This document shows positions 50,144 through 57,395 of a DNA stretch of 62,409 bases, in pieces. The notes below the pieces were generated by a model. It was not told the origin of the DNA. It was given only the letters and a program-made list of their open reading frames with translations, and ran no database searches. Made by a program: the position numbers and the translations under genes. This DNA comes from an uncultured Clostridia bacterium (lineage in GTDB: Bacteria > Bacillota > Clostridia > Christensenellales > Borkfalkiaceae). Position 1 is the stretch's first letter. The number at the start of each line of letters is the position of its first letter. The stretch is taken from the NCBI GenBank assembly GCA_944328445.1, contig CALVHO010000011.1, positions 1 through 62,409 of the forward strand, read 5' to 3'.

Positions 50144-50178
50144 AAGAGTACAGGCGTGAAATTAGCCTGTACTCTTTT
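50144..50178. promoter_or_regulatory. 12-bp inverted repeat at the transcription start of promoter 50113
   Basis: AAGAGTACAGGC pairs with GCCTGTACTCTT (loop of 9), followed by TT. The predicted start site lies inside the left arm, so it may act as an operator palindrome rather than as an RNA terminator. Confidence 0.45.
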
Positions 50179-50515
50179 GCCGTACGTTGATTTTTTGTAT
50201 GGCGTTACTCCCTCTGAGGGAGAGAGGGCGCATAACAAGATTGCGCCGCGGAGTTGTATGCTCCGAAGTTGCCGCGCGAAATAAAGGCGCGGCGGGAACC
50301 AACCCGAGCCGTCTGAAAGACGAGCCATAACGGGGCTTTATAAGTATACGCTTTTTTAGGTGTAAAGCCACGTTTTAGGTCAGTTTTTCGTCGAGCGAAG
50401 ATGGGTTTTTTCAGCGTACAATTTTTCAGGTAGAGGCGAGCAAGGAAAAATCAAACGACAACTTAACAGAATGGTTGACCACCATAGAGCAATGAGGAGT
50501 TGCTAAATAAGGTAC

Positions 50516-50553
50516 AAGTCGGTGATTACTTCAAAGGTGTCAGCGACTTTTTT
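50516..50553 (+). terminator. Terminator-like hairpin in the mob leader
   Basis: AAGTCG pairs with CGACTT (inner TGA/TCA pairs) and continues in T6. It splits the long leader between promoter 50113 and the relaxase gene. Bases 50180-50515 hold no ORF or site that I recognise. Confidence 0.45.
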
Positions 50554-50631
50554 ATGCCATTATTCGGCTATCGCACCCATACCTCTTCGGCGTGGGTAAA
50601 GATAAAAATAAATCAAACTTGGAGGTGAATT

Positions 50632-50664
50632 ATGAATAGACAACCAACAAACAGACCGCCGTAA
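50632..50664 (+). CDS. Micro-ORF (10 aa) in the mob leader
   Basis: It encodes MNRQPTNRPP followed by two in-frame stops (TAA, TAG). The site TTGGAGGTGAATT gives a near-ideal ribosome binding site. It may be a leader peptide or the remnant of a longer gene. Confidence 0.4.
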   Translation: MNRQPTNRPP

Positions 50665-50773
50665 TAGTTCGGACATAGCTGTAACATAGTGATGATTTAC
50701 GGCACAATAAAAACCTTATTTCAGGAAGCAAACAGCGTACAAATAGCAAGCAACCACTTTTTGTTTCGACGAG

Positions 50774-50814
50774 AAGTATAGCCCACTATACTTCGTGCCG
50801 AAGTTTAGTGGGCT
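50774..50814 (+). promoter_or_regulatory. Putative oriT for the MobV relaxase
   Basis: AAGTATAG/CTATACTT (50774-50781 and 50786-50793, loop CCCA) matches the inverted repeat plan of MobV (pMV158-type) origins of transfer. A second inverted repeat, AGCCCACTA/TAGTGGGCT (50780-50788 and 50806-50814), overlaps it, so the two hairpins exclude each other. It lies 33 bp before the relaxase gene. Confidence 0.7.
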
Positions 50815-50846
50815 CTGCGAGGCTTTTTATCAAGAAGTAACAGGAG

Positions 50847-51929
50847 GTGAAAATTATAAGCTACTTAGTTTGTCACATGGAAAAGTATCACAAGACGGAC
50901 ATTGCACCCGTCGAACAGGAGAACGAGCGCGACGAAACTTATCAGGCGGTCAACCCGCAGATAGACTTCACGCGCACGCGGAACAATTACAACATTATCA
51001 AAAGGCAGCGGTCGTACACGCAATTTGTCAACGATAAGATTGAGGCTCTCGACCTGCCCACGAAAGTACGCAAAGACGCCGTGCTTATGTGTTCCTTTGT
51101 CGTGGGTTCGGACAGAGAGTTTTTCAGTAGGCTGTCGTCGGGCGAGCAACAGCAATTCTTTGTCGACTGTACTCGTTTCTTTGCGGAGCGGTACGGCGAG
51201 GAGAATATCATCTCGGCGGTCGTCCACATAGACGAAACCACGCCTCATCTTCATCTGAATTTAATTCCGATAGCCGACGGCAGGTTATGTGCGAAAACTC
51301 TCTTTGACAGAAAAGAGTTACAGAACTTGCAAACAGACTTCCACTCTGTCGTTGGCAAGAAATGGAATTTACAACGCGGCAAAGAGGGAAGTACGGCAAA
51401 GCACCTTGACACGGCGGCTTACAAGTTAAAGAAGATGAGCGAGGCGGCAGACCAAGCTGAACTGCGAGCGGACGAGGCTGAAAAGAAGAAACTCATAGCC
51501 GAAAGCAGGCAAGTCCACGCCGAACGGAAAACGCAACAGCTTGAAGATAGACAGAAACAACTTCGGCGCGACACCGCTCCTCTGCAAGCCGCAGCAGATG
51601 TTTTGCGGGAGTACAACGACGGAAAGCGAAAGCTCAATAAAAGGGACTTGCCTGTCATCGCGGCAGTGGCAGCAAAGCTCAAAGCGGAAAACGGGCAGCT
51701 CGAAGAACGGCTGCAAATCAGCGCACGCGACCAGCACGACGTGTTCAATCTTTATCAAAAGACAGAGCGTGAAAAGCAATCTCTTCAAAGCGACGCAGAC
51801 GTTCTGCGAGAGATAAGGGAACACGCGCCTGACAAGTTACAAGAAGTTATGGAAACGGTCAGACAGCGCAAGTTGGACAAGTATCGCCCCAAGCCCTTCA
51901 AGCCGTCGGACAATCATTGGAGCAAGTAA
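50847..51929 (+). CDS. MobV/Pre-type mobilization relaxase
   Basis: Product of up to 360 aa. As drawn it starts at a GTG that overlaps AGGAGG, so translation more likely begins a few codons later (ATA at 50856 or the ATG at 50877). The relaxase domain (about 1-200) starts ISYLVCHMEKYHKTDIAPVE. The metal-binding motif is VVHIDETTPHLHLNLIPIAD (about 130), with IDFTRTRNNYNI and RADAVLMCSF-like segments of the family. The C-terminal half (about 190-345) is a coiled coil. It nicks oriT and leads the strand during mobilization by a helper element. Confidence 0.9.
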   Translation: MKIISYLVCHMEKYHKTDIAPVEQENERDETYQAVNPQIDFTRTRNNYNIIKRQRSYTQFVNDKIEALDLPTKVRKDAVLMCSFVVGSDREFFSRLSSGEQQQFFVDCTRFFAERYGEENIISAVVHIDETTPHLHLNLIPIADGRLCAKTLFDRKELQNLQTDFHSVVGKKWNLQRGKEGSTAKHLDTAAYKLKKMSEAADQAELRADEAEKKKLIAESRQVHAERKTQQLEDRQKQLRRDTAPLQAAADVLREYNDGKRKLNKRDLPVIAAVAAKLKAENGQLEERLQISARDQHDVFNLYQKTEREKQSLQSDADVLREIREHAPDKLQEVMETVRQRKLDKYRPKPFKPSDNHWSK

Positions 51930-51987
51930 AACTGAATAAACGCTTAAAAGGAGGAAAGTTATCGAACAGACTACATAACAACGGGGG

Positions 51988-52167
51988 ATGGCGAGGAAAA
52001 AACAACAAATTCAAACTGACTTTGATATTCCCGATTATCAGATAGAATCTCTTGCGAGAGTTCTGTTACCAAAAATCAGGGAGTATCTTCTGTCCGAGCA
52101 AGGGCAAAAGGACTATGCCGAATGGAGGGCTGAACGCGCTCAAAGACAATTAAATATCAAAGATTAA
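51988..52167 (+). CDS. Small protein (59 aa) downstream of the relaxase
   Basis: Translation gives MARKKQQIQTDFDIPDYQIE followed by SLARVLLPKIREYLLSEQGQ and KDYAEWRAERAQRQLNIKD. It is helical and charged, with no family recognised. No strong ribosome site is placed close to the ATG (AGGAGG is 37 bp away). Small ORFs of this kind commonly follow mob genes in mobilizable elements. Confidence 0.6.
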   Translation: MARKKQQIQTDFDIPDYQIESLARVLLPKIREYLLSEQGQKDYAEWRAERAQRQLNIKD

Positions 52168-52208
52168 GGAAACGTCCCATTGATTATCACGGGATGACCG
52201 CTCTGACG

Positions 52209-52240
52209 GTTTACTGCAATCCGCAAAATAGCATAAGCGG
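52209..52240. other. Hairpin GCAATCCGC/GCGGATTGC near the right end of the element
   Basis: A 9-bp inverted repeat with a 12-nt loop in the 364-bp gap after the last gene. It could be part of the recombinase attachment region. The rest of 52168-52531 holds only the terminator below and the compositional boundary. Confidence 0.4.
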
Positions 52241-52310
52241 ATTGCGTATATGATTTTTTCCATTTATCAGACAGGTTGCGCCGAATATCACAAACCTTGA
52301 ACAACGGCAC

Positions 52311-52347
52311 GAGGGGCACGCGGAATTCCGCGTGCCCCTCTTTTTTT
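52311..52347 (+). terminator. Terminator of the mob operon
   Basis: A perfect 13-bp stem (GAGGGGCACGCGG and its complement, loop AATT) followed by T7. Confidence 0.9.
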
Positions 52348-52531
52348 ATGTTCGGAACTTTTCAAATTCCTCAATATAACAAAATAGCCCGAACATTCTT
52401 TTTATGACAAAGAAGTTCAAGCTATTAAGACTTGGTGCGGGCGGGCGGACGTGAACGGGCAGGGACGGTCGGCGCGGAACGCGGCGGCTTCGGAGGCGCG
52501 GGGCGCGGCAGCTTCGGAGGCGCGGGCGCGC

Positions 52532-52756
52532 TCAGCCGAGCACGCCGAAGGGCCGCGCGCGCTCCGCCTCGGCCGTGAGTTCGACGACGATGCCGTCCTT
52601 GCTCTGCACGCGCAGGCGGACCTCTTTGAGCTCAAAATAGTCCGCAAGCACCCGCGAAAGGTCGCGTTCGAGCAGGCGCAGGCAGCCCTCGGGCAAAGGC
52701 GACGCGGCCTTTGCCAACACCCTGCGGGCGCGCGAGGCGCCCTCCCCCGTGTTCAT
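52532..52756 (-). CDS. minE: Cell division topological specificity factor MinE
   Basis: This 74-aa protein starts at the ATG at 52756 (GGAGG upstream). The N-terminal MinD-stimulating helix SRARRVLAKA is followed by the dimer domain LLERDLSRVLADYFELKEVR and VRLRVQSKDGIVVELTAEAE. It is short but complete. It works with MinD to keep the division site at mid-cell. It follows minD by 32 bp. No minC is present nearby. Confidence 0.75.
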   Translation of the reverse strand: MNTGEGASRARRVLAKAASPLPEGCLRLLERDLSRVLADYFELKEVRLRVQSKDGIVVELTAEAERARPFGVLG

Positions 52757-52788
52757 GTTCCCCTCCTTTCCCCGCACGGCGGGGCGGT

Positions 52789-53556
52789 TCACGGCCTGCG
52801 CCCGAAGGCGCGGCGCAGCCCGCCGAACAGCCCGCGCGCGGCGGGCTCGTACACCTTGCACGGCCCGCCCGCCACGGCGGAAGCCAGCAAGCGGAAGGCC
52901 TTGCGCGCGGCGCCGCCCTCCTCCCCCAAAAAGACGCCGTCCTCCTGCGGGATGACGCCGATGAGCGGCACGCGGAGGGCGGCCGCGATCTCGCGCGGGG
53001 AGAGCACTTCGCCGCCCGCCACCATGTCCGCGCGCACCATGTTGACGACGAGGTCCACCCGTTGCAGGCGGTAGCTTTGCAGGACGGCGAGCACGCGGGC
53101 CGCGTCGCGCAGGGCGGAAACGTGCGGCGTGGTGACGACGAGCGCCTCCCCCGCCGCCGCGGCTGCGCGGTGGAAGCCGCTCCCGATGCCCGCGGGCGAA
53201 TCGATGAGGATGTAATCGAAGCGGGGCGAAAGCTGCTCAAAGACCAGCCGCAGCGCCTGCGGGGAGACGGGATGCTCGGCCGCGGCCCGCCCCGAAGGCA
53301 GCACGAACAGGTTCGCCCGCCCGGGGAAGGGCACCAGCGCCTGGCGCGGGCGGCAGCGGCCGAGGACGACGTCTGCCACGTCGAACGGGCCCGCGTTTTC
53401 CAGCCCGCAGACGACGTCGATGTTGTTGAGGCCGAAGTCCGCGTCGGCGAGAACGACGCGCGCGCCCGCGGCCGCCAGACGCATGCCCAAACGGACGGCC
53501 ACCGTCGTTTTGCCGACGCCGCCCTTGCCCGAGGTGAGAACGATCCTGCGCGCCAA
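52789..53556 (-). CDS. minD: Septum site-determining ATPase MinD
   Basis: This 255-aa product is taken from the TTG (53556) just before RRIVLTSGKGGVGKTT, the deviant Walker A motif. An ATG at 53592 would add 12 residues. Further motifs are VVLADADFGLNNIDVVCGLE, YILIDSPAGIGSGF (Walker B) and VVTTPHVSALRDAARV. The C-terminus (GGPCKVYEPAARGLFGGLRRAFG) has an amphipathic basic helix for membrane targeting. MinD normally recruits MinC; that partner is missing from the neighbourhood. Confidence 0.88.
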   Translation of the reverse strand: MARRIVLTSGKGGVGKTTVAVRLGMRLAAAGARVVLADADFGLNNIDVVCGLENAGPFDVADVVLGRCRPRQALVPFPGRANLFVLPSGRAAAEHPVSPQALRLVFEQLSPRFDYILIDSPAGIGSGFHRAAAAAGEALVVTTPHVSALRDAARVLAVLQSYRLQRVDLVVNMVRADMVAGGEVLSPREIAAALRVPLIGVIPQEDGVFLGEEGGAARKAFRLLASAVAGGPCKVYEPAARGLFGGLRRAFGRRP

Positions 53557-53722
53557 TGCCTTGCCCCCGCAACGTATTTTTTCACACCCCATTGTACCCC
53601 CGCCGCGGGCGCGAAAATTGCCGTACGTGCGCGAAAAAACGGAACCTTTGCCGAAAACCGCCCCCGCCCGTTCACGCCCGCCGCGTATCTTCATCCCCGC
53701 CCCGCTTGCCGCGCGGGCAGAG

Positions 53723-53753
53723 AAAAGCGCCCGCCTTTGCAAAAGGCGGGCGC
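53723..53753 (-). terminator. Terminator of the acyl-CoA ligase gene
   Basis: GCGCCCGCCTTT pairs with AAAGGCGGGCGC (53727-53738, 53742-53753), followed on the minus strand by TTTTCTC. Confidence 0.75.
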
Positions 53754-53800
53754 AAAAAAACCGATACGAAAACCCTGCCGCGCCCGCGGCAGGGCGGGCG

Positions 53801-55396
53801 TCAGCGGGCGCGCTCTTCGAGGGCCTTGCGGTCGATCTTGCCGATGAGGTTGACGGGCAGGCGGTCGATCACGACGATCTCGCGGGGCACGGCGTAGGCG
53901 ATGAGCAGGCGGCGGCAGAGGGCCAGCACCTCCTCGCGGCAGGCGGCGGGGTCGGCGCCCTCGCGGCATTCGAGGAACAGGCGCACCACCTGCCCCTTGA
54001 CGGGGTCGTCCGCGCCCACGGCGCAGGCCTTTTTCACCCCGCGGGCCTTGCAGGCCACGCCCTCGATCTCGGAGGGGTACACGGGCACGCCGCTGACCTT
54101 GATCATGTTTTTGATGCGCTGTTTGAAGTAGAGGTACCCGTCCCCGTCCATCCAGCCGTAGTCCCCCGTTTTGAGCCATTTGGTGCCGTTCACGCTCTCA
54201 AAGGGGGTGTGGTCCTCGCCGAGATAGCCGAGCATGAACTGGTCGGAATCGAGCCAGATCTCCCCCACTTCGCCCGCGGGCAGCGCGCGGCCGTCCCTGA
54301 CGATGCGGGCGCGGGTGCCCGAGAGGGGGTAGCCGAGGGAATTTTCGCGGTGGTGGGCCAGCGTGTTGACGACGCAGACGGTGACCGTTTCGGTCAGCCC
54401 GTAGCCCACGTACAGGCGCGCGGTGCTGCCGCCGCGTTCGAGCACGGCGTTGAAGTCGTCGATGAGGGTGGCGGGAACACTGTCTCCGCCCACGAACACG
54501 TCCTTGATGTGCGAAAGATCCGCGCGGGAAAAGGCGGGCTCGTTCATGAGCTTCAAGAACATGGTGGGAACGCCCGTGAGGATGTTGGCGCGGCTCTTGA
54601 CGATCTGTTTGGCGCACGTTTTGGCCGAAAAGCGGATGCACATCACGTTGGTGCGGCGCATGAGCATGCACATGTGCATGTTGATGCACAGCCCGAAGCC
54701 GTGGAAGATGGGCAAAACGTTGTACAGCGCGGTGTAGTTTTGGATGGGTTCGCTCAAAAACTCTTCGGCCTTGCAGCACAGGCGGTTGAAAACGAGGTTG
54801 TTGTGGGCGATGATCTTGGGTTCGCCCGTGGTGCCGCCGCTGGCCAGGTACACCGCAGGCTCGTTCACGGCGAAGGACGCGGCGGGGATGTGCGGGTTTT
54901 TGCGGTCTTTGAGGTAGCGCTCGAAGGGCAGGTACCCGAGCGCCGCCCGCCGCTGCGTGAGGCGGTAATACGCCTTGGCCGCCCCGCCCATGTAGTGCGC
55001 GCTGTCCGAAACGAGGGTGGGCACGCCGAAATTGAAGTGCCCGCATTTGTACAGGTCGTACACCAGCACCAGCTTGCTGCGGGTGCGCGCGGCGCTCTCT
55101 TTGAGCTTTTCGGGCGGGATGAAGGGATGAACGAGGTTGACCGCCGCCCCCAGCTTATTGGCCGCGTAAAAGGCCAGAAGAGCCGCGGGCGAGTTGGGCA
55201 TGCACAGCGTGACGGTATCCCCCTTGCCGATGCAGAATTCGGCCGCGAGGTTGTCCGCGAGCACGTCGATGCGGCGCAGGACGGCGTCGAAAGAGTATTT
55301 TTTGCCGTAGAAGGAGATCGCCTCTTCGACGGCGCTGTCGGATACGTTTTCGAGCACGGCCTCGTACATCGAACAATTTTCGGGTAGTGTTTTCAT
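53801..55396 (-). CDS. AMP-dependent acyl-CoA synthetase/ligase
   Basis: The product is a 531-aa adenylate-forming enzyme. The P-loop is YLASGGTTGEPKIIAHNN (about 185). The A5 motif is GYGLTETVTV (about 345). The hinge and A7/A8 motifs are KTGDYGWMDGDGYLYFKQRI and KNMIKVSGVPVYPSEIEGVA (about 425-455). The catalytic Lys is in NLIGKIDRKAL near the end. It activates a carboxylic acid with ATP and transfers it to CoA or a carrier. The substrate is unknown: the aromatic and aliphatic pocket cannot be read. It lies next to a DUF1624 membrane protein, possibly forming a pair. Confidence 0.87.
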   Translation of the reverse strand: MKTLPENCSMYEAVLENVSDSAVEEAISFYGKKYSFDAVLRRIDVLADNLAAEFCIGKGDTVTLCMPNSPAALLAFYAANKLGAAVNLVHPFIPPEKLKESAARTRSKLVLVYDLYKCGHFNFGVPTLVSDSAHYMGGAAKAYYRLTQRRAALGYLPFERYLKDRKNPHIPAASFAVNEPAVYLASGGTTGEPKIIAHNNLVFNRLCCKAEEFLSEPIQNYTALYNVLPIFHGFGLCINMHMCMLMRRTNVMCIRFSAKTCAKQIVKSRANILTGVPTMFLKLMNEPAFSRADLSHIKDVFVGGDSVPATLIDDFNAVLERGGSTARLYVGYGLTETVTVCVVNTLAHHRENSLGYPLSGTRARIVRDGRALPAGEVGEIWLDSDQFMLGYLGEDHTPFESVNGTKWLKTGDYGWMDGDGYLYFKQRIKNMIKVSGVPVYPSEIEGVACKARGVKKACAVGADDPVKGQVVRLFLECREGADPAACREEVLALCRRLLIAYAVPREIVVIDRLPVNLIGKIDRKALEERAR

Positions 55397-55423
55397 GAAA
55401 GTCCTTTGCGGCGCTGCGCCCGT

Positions 55424-56335
55424 TCAGGCAAACAGCAGGGATACGGCCGCGAGCACGGCCAGCACGGCGGGGATGACCACCATGTGCGCGATGTAGATGA
55501 CGGCGGCGTGGCGGCCCAAAAAGCAGGGGCCGCTGTTCCAGGCGCCGTTCAGGCGGGAACAGGCGTGGCGGGCGGAGGTGTGGTAGATGAGCATGCCCGC
55601 CGCCCCGCCGAGCAGGATGAAGGCCGCGTAGGGCAGCAGAGGGAAGTAATCCCCGCCGTAGACGCGCTCGATGCGGAAGCCCTGCAAGTCGAGAAAGGCG
55701 GACAAAAAGACGCGCTCCGCCTCCGTGCTGCCCTGCGGGGCGGCGAAGGAGGACATGAAGTTCCATTCGGTGCCCGTGTAGAGGTAGCCCCAGCACGCGA
55801 AATAGGCGGCCAGCAGCGCCGCACCCAGCAGCGCGGGGTACAGCCGCAGCGCAAAGCGAAGGCGGGGCCGCCGCGGGAACAGCTCCCCCACGGCGCGGGC
55901 GGCGTTGTCCGCCACGGCGTAGAGGAAGACGCCCGCCGCGATCATGTGGATGACGCCGAAAAAGATGGTCATGTTGGAGCCGGTGAGGTCGGAAAGGACG
56001 GCCGTCACCCCCGAAAGGCCCGCCGCCACCAGCGCCAGCGGCACAAAGCGGCGGAAGTTGCCGCGCGTGAGGGTACAGCTGACGCCGCAGAGCACGAAAA
56101 AGAGCAGCACGACGAAGAAGCGCATGTTCACGCGCAAGGACCAGCCCCAGTATTCGAGGGCGAAGGGCCGCAGATCGTCGAACAGCCTGGTGCCCAAAAC
56201 GTCGTTGATGACGGGCATCACGTCCCACAGGCAGTACATGAAGTGGTCGAACACCATCAGCAGCACGCACAGGCCGCGCAGGAAGTCGATCTCCCAATAG
56301 CGCTCGCGCCCGCGGCCGCAGTACCGCCCCACCAT
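55424..56335 (-). CDS. DUF1624 / heparan-alpha-glucosaminide N-acetyltransferase-like membrane protein
   Basis: This protein is 303 aa from the ATG of MVGRYCGRGR; an upstream ATG at 56395 is possible, and neither has a convincing ribosome site. The opening YWEIDFLRGLCVLLMVFDHF is the DUF1624 signature with catalytic-type Asp/His. The next segments are NMRFFVVLLFFVLCGVSCTL and NMTIFFGVIHMIAAGVFLYA; the protein has about eight helices in all. Family members transfer acetyl groups across membranes to sugars. The ligase downstream suggests an envelope-acylation pair, which is inference. Confidence 0.72.
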   Translation of the reverse strand: MVGRYCGRGRERYWEIDFLRGLCVLLMVFDHFMYCLWDVMPVINDVLGTRLFDDLRPFALEYWGWSLRVNMRFFVVLLFFVLCGVSCTLTRGNFRRFVPLALVAAGLSGVTAVLSDLTGSNMTIFFGVIHMIAAGVFLYAVADNAARAVGELFPRRPRLRFALRLYPALLGAALLAAYFACWGYLYTGTEWNFMSSFAAPQGSTEAERVFLSAFLDLQGFRIERVYGGDYFPLLPYAAFILLGGAAGMLIYHTSARHACSRLNGAWNSGPCFLGRHAAVIYIAHMVVIPAVLAVLAAVSLLFA

Positions 56336-56402
56336 CGTCTTATAACCGGTATGCCCCGGTCTTTTTACGTCGATGCCGCCGATGTCCATATGCACAAGTG
56401 TA

Positions 56403-57395
56403 TCATTTTACGGGGCCGCTTGTCAAACCTTCGGCGCCGCCGCCGAAGATTTCTTCGAGCAGGGCGTGCAGCCCGCCGAGCGACGGGCAGGCCAGAAGGC
56501 GGGCGCGCAGCCCCGCCCCGCCCCGCGTGCCGCGCAGGTAAAAGGCGGCCATCTTGCGCATCTGCACCAGCGTGAAGCGTTCCCCGTAGAACGGGAGCAT
56601 GTCCGCGATCTGCCCCTCGATGGCGGCGCGCACGTCCCACTCTCCCCCGCGGCCCGCTATCTCCGCGAACACGTGCGGGCAGTACATGGCCGCCCGCGCC
56701 ACCATCACGCCGTCGGCGCCCGTCTCGCCGAGCATGCGCAAAGCGTCCTCGCGGGTGAAGATGCCGCCGTTGGCCACCACGGGGATATCCACCGCGTTTT
56801 TGGCGGCGGCGATCGCGGCGTAGTCGGGCTCGCCCGCATACATCTTATCGCGGGTGCGGCCGTGCACGGTGAGCATGTCCGCCCCCGCGCCCGCGCACAG
56901 CCTGGCAAACTCCGCCGCCACGATGTGGCCGCCGTCCAGGCCGATGCGGAACTTGACGCTGACCGTCTTGCCGCTCTTTTTGCAGGCGGCCACGATCTTT
57001 TCCGCCCGCGGGAAGTCGGAAAGCAGCGCGCTGCCCTCGCCGTTTTTGTATACCTTGGGCACGGGGCAGCCCATGTTGATGTCGACGTGCGCAAAGCCCG
57101 CCAGGTCCTCGCTCTCGCAGGCGGCGCGCATCACGGCGGGGTCGCCGCCGAACAGCTGCACCGCCGTCTGCGGCTCGCTCGGGTCGCGGTACAGCAGCCG
57201 CCGCGTCCCCTCGTTGCCGTACAGCAGCCCCTTGGCGCTGACCATCTCGGTAAAGCACAGCCCCGCCCCGAAGGAATAGCACAGCTTGCGGAAGGCGAAA
57301 TCGGTGTACCCCGCCAGCGGCGCCAGCAGCACGTTGCAGGGCGCCGTGTACCCGCCGATGCGCAGCGGTGCGCCCAATGTATCACGCTTTTTCAT
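56403..57395 (-). CDS. dus: tRNA-dihydrouridine synthase
   Basis: This is a 330-aa FMN enzyme that reduces uridines of tRNA. It starts with LLAPLAGYTDFAFRKLC; the family motif is DINMGCPVPKVYKNGEGSAL with the catalytic Cys (about 110). VHGRTRDKMYAG and VVANGGIFTREDAL complete the flavin site. It belongs to the DusB group by length and C-terminal helix bundle. The ATG overlaps the stop of mazG. Confidence 0.93.
   Translation of the reverse strand: MKKRDTLGAPLRIGGYTAPCNVLLAPLAGYTDFAFRKLCYSFGAGLCFTEMVSAKGLLYGNEGTRRLLYRDPSEPQTAVQLFGGDPAVMRAACESEDLAGFAHVDINMGCPVPKVYKNGEGSALLSDFPRAEKIVAACKKSGKTVSVKFRIGLDGGHIVAAEFARLCAGAGADMLTVHGRTRDKMYAGEPDYAAIAAAKNAVDIPVVANGGIFTREDALRMLGETGADGVMVARAAMYCPHVFAEIAGRGGEWDVRAAIEGQIADMLPFYGERFTLVQMRKMAAFYLRGTRGGAGLRARLLACPSLGGLHALLEEIFGGGAEGLTSGPVK

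Larger units (their letters stand above)
43742..52443 (+). mobile_element. Integrative mobilizable element (serine recombinase + MobV relaxase), about 8.7 kb
   Basis: The base composition is clearly lower in GC than both flanks between about 43781 and 52433. Genes: serine recombinase, XRE repressor, P-type ATPase, two NimA-like genes, MobV relaxase, 59-aa protein. A 10-bp direct repeat GGTGCGGGCG lies at 43742-43751 and 52434-52443, and an 8-bp inverted repeat TTGAACTT/AAGTTCAA lies near the compositional edges (43789-43796, 52413-52420). The left 30 bp inside the direct repeat still looks host-like, so exact ends are unsure. No conjugation machinery is present; it would need a helper. Confidence 0.75.

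Noticed and set aside
43742..52443. Integrative conjugative element
   Set aside because: No type IV secretion, coupling protein or VirB4-like gene is present; only a relaxase and oriT, hence mobilizable rather than conjugative.
56336..56395. N-terminal extension of the DUF1624 protein
   Set aside because: The upstream ATG adds 20 residues, but no ribosome site supports it; the start remains uncertain.
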